Shown here: piece by piece, positions 8,559-16,343 of the stretch
Layout: each line of letters starts with the position of its first letter
Numbering within the stretch: the stretch's first letter is position 1
DNA from: Arenicellales bacterium
Lineage (GTDB): Bacteria > Pseudomonadota > Gammaproteobacteria > Arenicellales > JAHEKD01
DNA length: 64,000 bases
Direction: 5' to 3'
Assembly (NCBI GenBank): GCA_028284225.1
Contig: JANQSD010000005.1
Span: forward strand, 62,001-126,000
Made by a program: the position numbers and the translations under genes
Notes under the pieces: generated by a model
What the model saw: the letters and a program-made list of their open reading frames with translations, nothing else
Told to the model about the DNA's origin: nothing
The model's database searches: none

Positions 8559-9931
8559 GATGACTCGCCTTCTTCATCAAGATAGTCCTCAGTATCGGTG
8601 AGTAACACTGGTCCTGAAGTCATTTCGACCTGGTCAATGCGATGTCCCTTCATTTTGATTACTTCTGCATTAACTCCAGAAAGTTCGACCTTGTCACCAA
8701 CTGTTGGCAAACGATCAAGTTGCTGGAAAATCAAACCACCAATCGTTGTCATGCGTGAGTGCTCAAGATCGGTATGCATAATGTCGTTAACACGCTCAAG
8801 GTTCATTTGTCCAGAAACACGGAACCGGCCAGGTTCAATCTCATCAAATGATTGTTCGGTATGATCCTTGCTGGCGATTGCTCCGACGAAATAACGTAAA
8901 ACCTGTCTTAGAGTGACAAAACCGTCAACACTGCCCCACTCATTAAATATCAGTGCAGCGGTAGAATTTTCACGCCTGAATAAATCCAGCATTTCATGAA
9001 TAGTCTTGGTTTCAGGTACGGCAACCACTGGCCTTAGTAGTGACTTGGCATCAACTTGATCGAGATCAGCATTCTCCAGGATCAATGCAGCGATATCATT
9101 AGTATTGACCATGCCAACAATGTTATCCGGATGGCCCTGGTAAGCCGGGAAACGGGTGCGACGATAACGGCGAAGTTTTTCAACCAATTTAGGTAAAGGT
9201 TGATCAATATCCAGAAAAATCAGCCGCGGCCTTGGAATCATGACTTCTACTACTTCGGCGTCTTTGGCTTCCAGCAGATTATCAATAATGACTCGCTCAA
9301 TTGCGCTTAGCTCACCCTGCTCATTAGCCTCCTCAAGCAAAGTCCTGATTTCATCTGCACCCAGCAAGTTTTCTTGTTTAGGTTGTTCACCTATAAAAAG
9401 TGAAGTCAATGAATTGGCGATCATCATGACGATGCTACGCAAAGGTCTGATTAACTTGATCCAAAAATTTATCGGTGCGGAAATGACATCGGAGGACATT
9501 TTGTAAGTATTCGTGACAGCGATAGTTTTTGGGGTGATCTCACCAAACATCAGCAATAGCGGAAACATGATAATAATATTGATCCAGCCGGCGGTATCAG
9601 GATCGCCATAAAGCGCGAGTAAAATACCGGCCAGATTCACGGTAGCGGCAATATTAACCAACTCATTGCCGCATAAAATAGAAACGATTAAAACACGCGG
9701 GTAATCCAGCAGCTTGTGCAGATTATCAGATTGCGGATGATTTTCATCCCGTAGTCGTTGGAAGTCCAGTGTCGAGAGTGAAAACAACGCCGTTTCGGAC
9801 ATAGAGAAAAAAGCAGATAGACCGAATAACATACACTGTAGCACCAGCCTGAAAATAATGACTGGATCTGCTAATAAGCTTGTATCAAAAAGTAACCAGT
9901 CAAACATGAAGCCTCTCCACCTGTGCGCCAT
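8555..9931 (-). CDS. CNNM/CorC (HlyC)-type transporter, DUF21-CBS-CorC_HlyC (long form)
   Basis: Full-length 458-residue paralogue of the downstream gene. It has a DUF21 membrane domain (FSMSETALFSLSTLDFQRL, LLMFGEITPKTIAV), a long cytoplasmic helix, CBS1 (VMIPRPRLIFLDID, RRTRFPAYQGHPDNIVG), CBS2 (STAALIFNEWGSVDGFVT) and the C-terminal CorC_HlyC transporter-associated domain (RFRVSGQMNLERVND, TIGGLIFQQLDRLP). It likely exports or senses Mg2+ or a related divalent cation. It is first in a two-gene leftward operon, divergent from the thioredoxin-like gene across a 122-base gap that contains a perfect hairpin. A start a few codons downstream (MFDWLLFDTS) is also possible. Confidence 0.87.
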   Translation of the reverse strand: MAHRWRGFMFDWLLFDTSLLADPVIIFRLVLQCMLFGLSAFFSMSETALFSLSTLDFQRLRDENHPQSDNLHKLLDYPRVLIVSILCGNELVNIAATVNLAGILLALYGDPDTAGWINIIIMFPLLLMFGEITPKTIAVTNTYKMSSDVISAPINFWIKLIRPLRSIVMMIANSLTSLFIGEQPKQENLLGADEIRTLLEEANEQGELSAIERVIIDNLLEAKDAEVVEVMIPRPRLIFLDIDQPLPKLVEKLRRYRRTRFPAYQGHPDNIVGMVNTNDIAALILENADLDQVDAKSLLRPVVAVPETKTIHEMLDLFRRENSTAALIFNEWGSVDGFVTLRQVLRYFVGAIASKDHTEQSFDEIEPGRFRVSGQMNLERVNDIMHTDLEHSRMTTIGGLIFQQLDRLPTVGDKVELSGVNAEVIKMKGHRIDQVEMTSGPVLLTDTEDYLDEEGESS

Positions 9932-9979
9932 TATAACTTTGTCTGGGAAAGCTTTAAAAAATATTTTAATAGTGAACTA

Positions 9980-10010
9980 TAGGGTCGGTTGCCATTGGCA
10001 ACCGACCCTA
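9980..10010. repeat. Perfect 14-bp inverted repeat (hairpin) in a divergent intergenic gap
   Basis: The arms TAGGGTCGGTTGCC and GGCAACCGACCCTA are exact reverse complements around a 3-base ATT loop. The hairpin is G+C-rich in an A+T-rich gap and is not followed by a T-run on either strand. It lies between two divergently transcribed genes, so a terminator role is unlikely. It may be an operator, an mRNA-leader hairpin or a dispersed palindromic element. Confidence 0.9.
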
Positions 10011-10053
10011 AGCCTCTGTAAAATAGCCGTCCCTTGAAATTCTATTAATTTAA

Positions 10054-10638
10054 ATGGCAGCAACACCTTCGACAATGTTGGAATTAGGCACTAAAGCCCC
10101 GGGTTTTGATTTGCCCAATCTGAATAAACACACTGGTGCGCCCTGGATTACTGAACAGGATTATCATCATCAGCCGTTACTGGTTGCTTTTATCTGCAAT
10201 CATTGCCCTTATGTGGTTTTGATCATTGAAAAATTCGCTCAACTGGCTTTAAAGTGGCAACAGCAGGGCATTAATGTTGTGGCAATCAGCAGCAATGATG
10301 TTGAGCACTATCCGGCTGATGCACCAGAGAAAATGACTGAATTGGCAAAGCAACATCAGTTTGAATTTCCGTATTTGTATGACCAAAGTCAAGAAGTGGC
10401 AAAAGCTTATCGAGCCGCTTGCACTCCGGATTTCTTTTTATTCGATTGTAACCACCAGCTGGTTTATCGTGGTCAATTTGATCAAGCTAGGCCGGGTAAT
10501 GGCAAGATCGTGACAGGAGAAGATTTGGATAATGCAATTCAAGCCTTGATGAGCGGTGAACCAATCAGCGAGCCGCAAATTCCAAGTGTGGGTTGTAACA
10601 TTAAATGGAAAGCCGGTAACCAACCGGATTATTTTTGA
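10054..10638 (+). CDS. Thioredoxin-fold redoxin (AhpC/TSA-like, CxxC)
   Basis: A 194-residue cytoplasmic protein of the TlpA/AhpC-TSA-like redoxin group. The APGFDLPN strand, the active site C48-N-H-C51 (CNHCPYV) and the SSNDVEHYPADAPEKM loop are visible. The segment YLYDQSQEVAKAYRAACTPDFFLFD contains the cis-proline TP. No signal peptide is seen. It probably acts as a thiol-disulphide reductase or peroxidase-like protein; the exact partner is unknown. The gene ends 21 bases before purC, in the same direction, suggesting co-transcription. Confidence 0.85.
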   Translation: MAATPSTMLELGTKAPGFDLPNLNKHTGAPWITEQDYHHQPLLVAFICNHCPYVVLIIEKFAQLALKWQQQGINVVAISSNDVEHYPADAPEKMTELAKQHQFEFPYLYDQSQEVAKAYRAACTPDFFLFDCNHQLVYRGQFDQARPGNGKIVTGEDLDNAIQALMSGEPISEPQIPSVGCNIKWKAGNQPDYF

Positions 10639-10659
10639 TACTGTGGATTAGATGTTTAC

Positions 10660-11658
10660 ATGACAGTCAGTGAAGAGCAAATTAAGGCAGCATTAACCAG
10701 GACGATTAATCAGGTCGATTTCGAACCGGCAGACACGATTCACCATGGCAAAGTTCGGGATAGTTTTTTAATAAATAAAAAACGAGCCATAGTGGTATCG
10801 GATCGGGTCAGTGCGTTTGATTTTATTCTTGGCACAATTCCTTATAAAGGGGCGGTTTTAAATCAAATTGCAGCATGGTGGTTTAATCAACTGGATCGGT
10901 TGGATATTAACCATCATCTGATTTCAACACCGCATCCCAATGTTTCTATTGTTAAAAATGCCACTGTGATTCCCATTGAAATCATTGTTCGCGGTTACTT
11001 GACCGGCACGACCAAAACATCTTCCTGGTACGCATATGAACATCTTGATCGTAAAATCTGCGGCATTGAGATGCCCGAAGGCATGCAGAAAAATCAACAA
11101 TTCGACGATTATCTGGTGACACCGACCACCAAGCCGGAACAAGGTCATGATGAAGGTATTTCCAAACAACAGATTCTGGCGCAAGGTCTGCTAAAGCCAT
11201 TTTGCAACGATATGTGTTTAAACGAGGAAGAGATTTGGCAACAAATCGAATCCACCGCGTTAAAGTTATTTGCCTATGGGCAAAAAGTGGCTAAAAAACA
11301 TGGTTTGATTCTGGTTGATACCAAGTATGAAATGGGTGTTGATGATGATGGTGAATTGATGCTGATTGATGAAGTCCATACTCCGGATTCCTCGCGTTAC
11401 TGGATTAAGCGAAGCTATAAAGTCAGATTCGAGCAAGGTCTGGAGCCCGAATCTCTGGACAAAGAATTCGTTCGCCGTATGATCGTTGACGCTGGTTATG
11501 ATGTCGACAGCGATGAAAATCCATCAAAATACCTAAGTGATGATCTTCGCATTAGTGCCAGCCAACGCTATATTGAGTTATACGAAAAAATGACAGGCGA
11601 AGAGTTTGATGCGAACTCGATAGAATTGATCGAAGATGTATTATTGCAAGTTAGTTAA
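10660..11658 (+). CDS. purC: Phosphoribosylaminoimidazole-succinocarboxamide synthase (long form)
   Basis: SAICAR synthase joins aspartate to CAIR with ATP in purine biosynthesis. Motifs include GKVRDSF, VVSDRVSAFDFILG, the IPIEIIVRGYLTGTT core, LILVDTKYEMGVDDDGELMLIDEVHTPDSSRYW and the DKEFVRR tail. At 332 residues it is clearly longer than the common bacterial form of about 240 and resembles the long form known from yeast ADE1-type enzymes and some proteobacteria. The insertion lies between the TTKxEQGHDEG segment and the C-terminal region. It stands apart from other pur genes in this window. Confidence 0.93.
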   Translation: MTVSEEQIKAALTRTINQVDFEPADTIHHGKVRDSFLINKKRAIVVSDRVSAFDFILGTIPYKGAVLNQIAAWWFNQLDRLDINHHLISTPHPNVSIVKNATVIPIEIIVRGYLTGTTKTSSWYAYEHLDRKICGIEMPEGMQKNQQFDDYLVTPTTKPEQGHDEGISKQQILAQGLLKPFCNDMCLNEEEIWQQIESTALKLFAYGQKVAKKHGLILVDTKYEMGVDDDGELMLIDEVHTPDSSRYWIKRSYKVRFEQGLEPESLDKEFVRRMIVDAGYDVDSDENPSKYLSDDLRISASQRYIELYEKMTGEEFDANSIELIEDVLLQVS

Positions 11659-11775
11659 AAATAATTAGCATCTTTCTGATTTCTTAGGTGAGAAGATAAC
11701 AAGAGGCAAGTTTTTATATTATCTAGCAAAATTTTGATTACAATAAATCAATAAATAACTATCAGAACTCAGGTA

Positions 11776-12705
11776 GTGTCGGCCACTTATCATATTAATA
11801 GATCAAGGAATCTGACTGAGATATTGGATGCTCATGGATGGGCTGAAGCAAGCCCGCTGGATCACGCGGACTTTGGAATGTGGTGTGCCTATAACACTCA
11901 AATGAGAACCGCTGCTTGCCAGTTATTCGATAATCGCATTACTAGCATTCTGGATGACAAACTGAGGATGTTTGATCTGTTGTCTGAATTCAATCAGCAG
12001 AATCTGACGTTGCAAGTCTTTTCCGAACTTTCTGACTACCTGCATTATCTTGAATCAACGGGCTCGGAGGTTTTTTGCTTTTTAAAAACAACACTGGGGG
12101 CAGGTGGTTCTGGTGTTTACATGTTTAACAACTTGTGGGAACTAATTCACAAATTATTAGAATTAAAGGGTTCCACAGATTCAATGATTATTCAACAAGG
12201 CATTCATGATGTTGCCTTAATCGATGACAGAAAATTCAAAATCAGGACTTATGTTCTAGTTACAAACGATTGGCAGATTTATAGCTATAAAGATTCATTG
12301 GTGGTGGTCCATAAGGACCTATATTCACCTGAATCATCATCCGCGGATGTTCAATTATCTCCTAATTGCGGAAACACTGCCATTTTGCTTAGTGAAGTAC
12401 CAAATCTTTCAGGGGTAACTTCACAAATTCAAAACATTGTTGTTAAGACAATTGATTGCTTAAAACGAAAAACTGCTGTGATGACTAATACTGGAAGCTA
12501 TCATTTGTTTGGATATGATTTCATATGTAATGCAAATCTTGAAACCTTTCTCATTGAGGTAAATGGTTTTCCGAATACTGAACGAACAGATTCAATAGGG
12601 CGATCTCTGTCACAACGGATGATGATGGATTTAAAAGGCCTAATTATAGATCCTGCTATCTTCGGCTTGAATCCAAAATCAGGTGGATTTATTAAGCTTA
12701 ATTAA
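11776..12705 (+). CDS. TTL-like ATP-grasp ligase family protein
   Basis: A 309-residue protein with the layout of the tubulin-tyrosine-ligase-like ATP-grasp family. It has a lysine and glycine loop in FLKTTLGAGGSGVYMF (about residues 100-115), the hinge MIIQQGIHD, the core RKFKIRTYVLVTNDWQIY, and the C-terminal metal-binding LFGYDFICNANLETFLIEVNGFPN with the E-x-N pair. Family members form amide bonds between a carboxylate and an amino acid or amine. The start is GTG, the only in-frame start after an upstream stop, with a weak AGG close to it. The substrate is unknown. The next gene, 120 bases downstream on the same strand, encodes a small exported Thr/Pro/Ala-repeat peptide that could be its target; this is inference. 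Confidence 0.65.
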   Translation: MSATYHINRSRNLTEILDAHGWAEASPLDHADFGMWCAYNTQMRTAACQLFDNRITSILDDKLRMFDLLSEFNQQNLTLQVFSELSDYLHYLESTGSEVFCFLKTTLGAGGSGVYMFNNLWELIHKLLELKGSTDSMIIQQGIHDVALIDDRKFKIRTYVLVTNDWQIYSYKDSLVVVHKDLYSPESSSADVQLSPNCGNTAILLSEVPNLSGVTSQIQNIVVKTIDCLKRKTAVMTNTGSYHLFGYDFICNANLETFLIEVNGFPNTERTDSIGRSLSQRMMMDLKGLIIDPAIFGLNPKSGGFIKLN

Positions 12706-12825
12706 GTTGACACCTTGTTCCGCATCTTTTAAGTTTGATATTGACTATCACTAATTTATCGAAGTAACATCTTCTAGTGGGAAATTAAAATTTGAAACTT
12801 TTACCGTTTAATTGAGGGACTACCG

Positions 12826-13146
12826 ATGTCAACAAAGGAAAACAGTACGAATCTAGAATCTGACCACCAACACACTCGTCGGAAAATCGTTAAATCAGCC
12901 TGGTTAAGTCCGATTGTATTAAGCATTAATTTACCTACTCATGCACAAACAAGTGCCACGACTGTTAGCCCAACAACGACGGTGGCCCCAATGACGACGG
13001 CGGCTCCAGCAACGACGATGGCTCCAACAACCCCAGCTCCAACGACGATGGCCCCGACAACCCCAGCTCCGACAACTCCAGCTCCGACAACTCCAGCTCC
13101 GACTCCTCAACCGGAACCCACACCACAACCGGAACCTATACCGTAA
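12826..13146 (+). CDS. Small exported protein with mucin-like TTPAP repeats
   Basis: A 106-residue protein in three parts: a polar N-terminus, a twin-arginine-like leader (RRKIVKSAWLSPIVLSINLP ending in THAQTS, with likely cleavage after HAQ), and a low-complexity tail of Thr, Pro and Ala in five-residue APTTP units ending in PEPTPQPEPIP. GAGGG lies nine bases before the ATG, a good ribosome site. The antisense Arg/Ser/Trp-rich ORF on the other strand is a by-product of the repeat. Such tails are typical of O-glycosylated linkers or stalks. No functional domain is visible. Its pairing with the upstream TTL-like gene is the main clue to its role. Confidence 0.75.
   Translation: MSTKENSTNLESDHQHTRRKIVKSAWLSPIVLSINLPTHAQTSATTVSPTTTVAPMTTAAPATTMAPTTPAPTTMAPTTPAPTTPAPTTPAPTPQPEPTPQPEPIP
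12955..13120 (+). repeat. Coding tandem repeat, 15-bp unit (TTPAP)
   Basis: Imperfect tandem copies of a 15-base unit related to CCAGCTCCGACAACT encode APTTP. The last three units are almost identical and the earlier ones are diverged with Met substitutions. The array is in frame and can change length by slippage without shifting the reading frame. Confidence 0.85.
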
Positions 13147-13264
13147 CCGTGGTTTAAATCCGATATAATCGCATTGGCACAAGAATCTGTTTTTACCTTA
13201 ATGGATCAGACTGTTTGCTATGACATTGAGCTATCTGTTAGGGTATCTTTACCAGTTTTTTAGT

Positions 13265-14368
13265 TCATAAATAAACTGCCACTGGTTCTCCTAAAGATTC
13301 GTAATCCGGTTCCACACCCAGCCCTGGTGTGTCTGAAGCATATAATTTTCCATTCTCAGTTTTAGGTCCTGGGGTTCCTGTGCGTTCAACATTGTAGTTG
13401 TGTAGATCGGTAGTGTTGTAAAGAAACTCTGGTGGTGTAGATGCTGCAAAATGCGAAAGTGCAGCAGTTGTGATTTCACCTCCCCAGGTGTCTTCTGCTA
13501 CAACACAAAGGCCGTTGCTGATGAGGAAATCACGTACCCGACAAGCCTTTGATAGACCACCAAGGTTTGAGATTTTAAGGCAAACAACATCGGCGGCTTT
13601 ATCGTGGACAATACGTTGAGCAACTTTTATATCTGTCACGGACTCATCTAATTTCATTGATAAATTCGTATGAGTACGAACATGCAGGCATTCTTCGTAT
13701 GTTGAACAGGGTTGCTCAATCATCACGGCAAGGTCACTCACTGCACGCACGACCTTGATAGCCTCGTTAACTGTCCACCCCTGGTTGGCATCGGCGTAGG
13801 CATTTTCACCGGGTTTAAGCAGTGACATGGCAGTGCGAATTCGTTTGATATCAGTTACAGCATCGCCTCCGACTTTAATCTGAAAATGCCGATAACCTGC
13901 TTTTCGATGTTGCTCCATCTCGATCTGTGTTTGCTCTATAGATTTTTGCGGCACGACTCGATACATGGCGGCACCGTCAGTCAGTTTGCCTCCCATAAGC
14001 ATCCAGCCTGGTAGTCCCGTTGCTTTGCCTAATATGTCCCAGCATGCGGCATCAAAAGCAGATTTGGCGTATCCGTGGCCTCGTATAGTATTGTCCATCA
14101 AGCGTTCAATATACGATAGTTGACGTGGGTCCTCTCCAATAAGCTTTGGGCCTAATAGCCTGGCAGCAGCTTCGGTGCCTTCGCTATGCGCATCCATGTA
14201 GTTGTCACCACAAGGGCAAAACTCGCCGGTGCCGGAAATACCGCTGTCAGTTTCGATAGTAACAACAGTTGATTTGCCGACCTCGATGACGTTCCCACGC
14301 CCCCAGGCGTAGCGTCCGCCTACATACGTCAAATCTTTGCGATAAATAGAAATCTTAGTAATTTTCAT
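13265..14368 (-). CDS. Mandelate racemase/MLE-family enzyme (hydroxyproline betaine epimerase / cis-3-hydroxyproline dehydratase-like)
   Basis: Enolase-superfamily protein of 367 residues. The capping domain is GEFCPCGDNYMDAHSEG and GHGYAKSAFDAACWDILGK. The barrel carries acid/base lysines K165 (FQIKVGG) and K265 (CLKISNLGG), and Mg ligands D193 (YADANQGW), E218 (IEQPC) and D241 (LDESV). Two opposed lysines are expected of racemases, epimerases or dehydratases acting on 2-amino-type substrates, and the overall motif series resembles the hydroxyproline-betaine 2-epimerase HpbD and cis-3-hydroxyproline dehydratases. The exact substrate is not settled. Its start overlaps the MDR stop by four bases, giving a two-gene leftward operon. 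Confidence 0.75.
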   Translation of the reverse strand: MKITKISIYRKDLTYVGGRYAWGRGNVIEVGKSTVVTIETDSGISGTGEFCPCGDNYMDAHSEGTEAAARLLGPKLIGEDPRQLSYIERLMDNTIRGHGYAKSAFDAACWDILGKATGLPGWMLMGGKLTDGAAMYRVVPQKSIEQTQIEMEQHRKAGYRHFQIKVGGDAVTDIKRIRTAMSLLKPGENAYADANQGWTVNEAIKVVRAVSDLAVMIEQPCSTYEECLHVRTHTNLSMKLDESVTDIKVAQRIVHDKAADVVCLKISNLGGLSKACRVRDFLISNGLCVVAEDTWGGEITTAALSHFAASTPPEFLYNTTDLHNYNVERTGTPGPKTENGKLYASDTPGLGVEPDYESLGEPVAVYL

Positions 14369-15474
14369 ACTGTGACTACAATATTGCCGGTATGTTGTTT
14401 GGCCATAAACGCTTCTTGTGCTTTAGCCAGTTCTTTAAGCGGGAATGATTTGGCCAGCATCGGTTTTAGATGGCCGGTTTCTATTAATCTAACTAACCGG
14501 CCAAACGTTCCCGGGGGTACGATTGTTGCGCCGGTCATTTGTAAATCTTTATAGATCAACTGACGCAAATCAAATTCAACTGTTGGGCCGGCGATAGCGC
14601 CTGAGGATGAATAACGCCCACCCTGGCGTAGTGCATTAATCAATGACATAAACATACTTCCACCAACCACATCCAGGCCAACATCAACTGGCCCCTTCGC
14701 AGCTTCTCGAATTGCAGCTTCTAAATCAGCTTCATTACGATCAATGACTACCGATGCACCAAGTTCCAACAATCCGTCGGTTTTATTGTTTGAAGCAATG
14801 GCAATAACTTTGGCACCGCGCAGTTTACACAACTGAATAGCGGCTGAGCCTACGCCGCCTGATGCGCCTGTAATAGCGACTATTTCGCCAGGTTGTAAGC
14901 CGGTACGTGCGACTAGGTTTTCGGCAGTGATATAAGCACAAGGGAAAGTAGCCAGTTGTGCGTCGGATAAATCTGATTCGATTTTCAAGGCGTTCTGAGT
15001 GCGAACTTTGGTGTATTGTGCATAACCACCGTCACATTCAGACCCGAAAAAACCTGATTGATCAGGGTCGCACCAATCACCGAAGCCTAGCAACCAGGGG
15101 TCAATAATGACGCGCTCACCGACTCGTGTGTTATCTACACCTTCACCCACTGCGACGATTCGTCCAGCGACATCGGCACCCTGAATTCGAGGAAATGTCA
15201 GTCTGGTGTTACCCCAACTGGCTTCGCTTTCATCGGCCGTATCATAACCTGCTTTACCGCCTTCATCAGTAATGCCATCTTTGACACTTTTGGAATACCA
15301 AGCGGTGCGTGTATTGATATCGGTATTATTCAATCCGCAGGCACCTACTGCGATTAAGACCTCGCCACGATCAGGCAGGGGTGTTGGGTAATCTTCACGG
15401 TATTCAAGCTTATCCAAACCGCCATGACCGGTCAGTACAACAGCTTTCATGCTGTCGGGTATTTCTGTAGTCAT
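14365..15474 (-). CDS. MDR-family zinc-type/quinone oxidoreductase-like dehydrogenase
   Basis: Medium-chain dehydrogenase/reductase of 369 residues. It has a GroES-like N-terminal domain (GEVLIAVGACGLNNTDINTR) and a Rossmann domain with ITGASGGVGSAAIQL near residue 205. A Zn-cluster is not evident, so a NADPH quinone or enoyl reductase type is possible. An unusual insertion follows NTRTAWYS (polar, acidic, about 25 residues). A paralogue with the same insertion site lies at 58975-60060. It is co-transcribed with the enolase-superfamily gene, so it probably oxidises or reduces an intermediate of the same pathway. Confidence 0.8.
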   Translation of the reverse strand: MTTEIPDSMKAVVLTGHGGLDKLEYREDYPTPLPDRGEVLIAVGACGLNNTDINTRTAWYSKSVKDGITDEGGKAGYDTADESEASWGNTRLTFPRIQGADVAGRIVAVGEGVDNTRVGERVIIDPWLLGFGDWCDPDQSGFFGSECDGGYAQYTKVRTQNALKIESDLSDAQLATFPCAYITAENLVARTGLQPGEIVAITGASGGVGSAAIQLCKLRGAKVIAIASNNKTDGLLELGASVVIDRNEADLEAAIREAAKGPVDVGLDVVGGSMFMSLINALRQGGRYSSSGAIAGPTVEFDLRQLIYKDLQMTGATIVPPGTFGRLVRLIETGHLKPMLAKSFPLKELAKAQEAFMAKQHTGNIVVTV

Positions 15475-15664
15475 TACTTGTTCCTACTGTGTTAATGTGC
15501 TGATTCTAGCGGTGAAATTAACGCTTGGACAATGCGATTTTAAAGTTTAGTAAATTCAAATTTAAACTTCTAGATTGATCACCTTTAATCTGTTGAAAAA
15601 TACATTAGGTGATTGATAAATGATTTAAACTAAATGAACATTAGAAGCCATTTGAGGTCTGATC

Positions 15665-16312
15665 ATGTTAAACATGGATATGACACAGCGGGTTGTGATT
15701 AATACTAATGAACTTGACTGGCAAGCTAGCCCTGCTGCAGGTGTATTACGCAAGCCTTTAGCACGTGAAGCAGCGGAACACGGACATGCCACCAGCATCG
15801 TTCAATATGAACCCGGTAGCTCATTTAAAACTCATCAACATCCCTTCGGTGAAGAAATTCTAGTTCTTGATGGTGTGTTTTCAGATGAATCCGGCGATTA
15901 TCATCAGGGAAATTATTTTCGTAATCCCCCGGGCTCCAGTCATGCACCATCTAGTGCATCTGGTTGCCTTTTGTTGGTAAAACTTCATCAATTCCAGGCT
16001 GAAGATACCACCCATGTTTGCATCGATACTAAAACCGCCGAGTGGTTACCCGGGCAAGGTGGATTACAAGTGATACCATTGCATCAATTCGGTACCGAGA
16101 GTGTGGCTCTGGTTAAGTGGCCGGCTCAAGAACGATTCAAGCCGCATACACACGTCGGTGGGGAAGAAATCTTTGTTCTAAAGGGAGAGTTTCGAGATGA
16201 ACACGGGCATTATCCCGCCGGAACCTGGATTCGCAGTCCACACATGAGCAAGCATCACCCTTATGTTGAGTACGAGACAATCATCTGGGTTAAAACAGGT
16301 CATCTGACCTAA
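15665..16312 (+). CDS. Bicupin protein, ChrR-like cupin fold
   Basis: A 215-residue protein with two cupin repeats. The first has HQHPFGEEILVLDGVFSDE and the second HTHVGGEEIFVLKGEFRDE, each followed by a PPGSSHAPSS or SPHMSKHHPY histidine. Each repeat therefore offers a His-His-Glu-His metal site. The arrangement resembles the ChrR-type anti-sigma cupin domain without the N-terminal zinc anti-sigma part. It may be a metal-dependent dioxygenase-like or sensor protein. It diverges from the MDR gene across 190 bases. Confidence 0.8.
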   Translation: MLNMDMTQRVVINTNELDWQASPAAGVLRKPLAREAAEHGHATSIVQYEPGSSFKTHQHPFGEEILVLDGVFSDESGDYHQGNYFRNPPGSSHAPSSASGCLLLVKLHQFQAEDTTHVCIDTKTAEWLPGQGGLQVIPLHQFGTESVALVKWPAQERFKPHTHVGGEEIFVLKGEFRDEHGHYPAGTWIRSPHMSKHHPYVEYETIIWVKTGHLT

Positions 16313-16343
16313 CAATCATAAATTTGGCGAAAAATTCTTTATT

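Noticed and set aside
9980-10010. Rho-independent terminator
   Set aside because: It lies between divergent starts and lacks a T-run.
12955-13120. Tandem array as a CRISPR candidate
   Set aside because: Units are 15 bases with no spacers and are in frame in a coding gene.
12931-13182. Minus-strand ORF rich in Arg, Ser and Trp
   Set aside because: It is the antisense reading of the TTPAP repeat, so its composition is a by-product.
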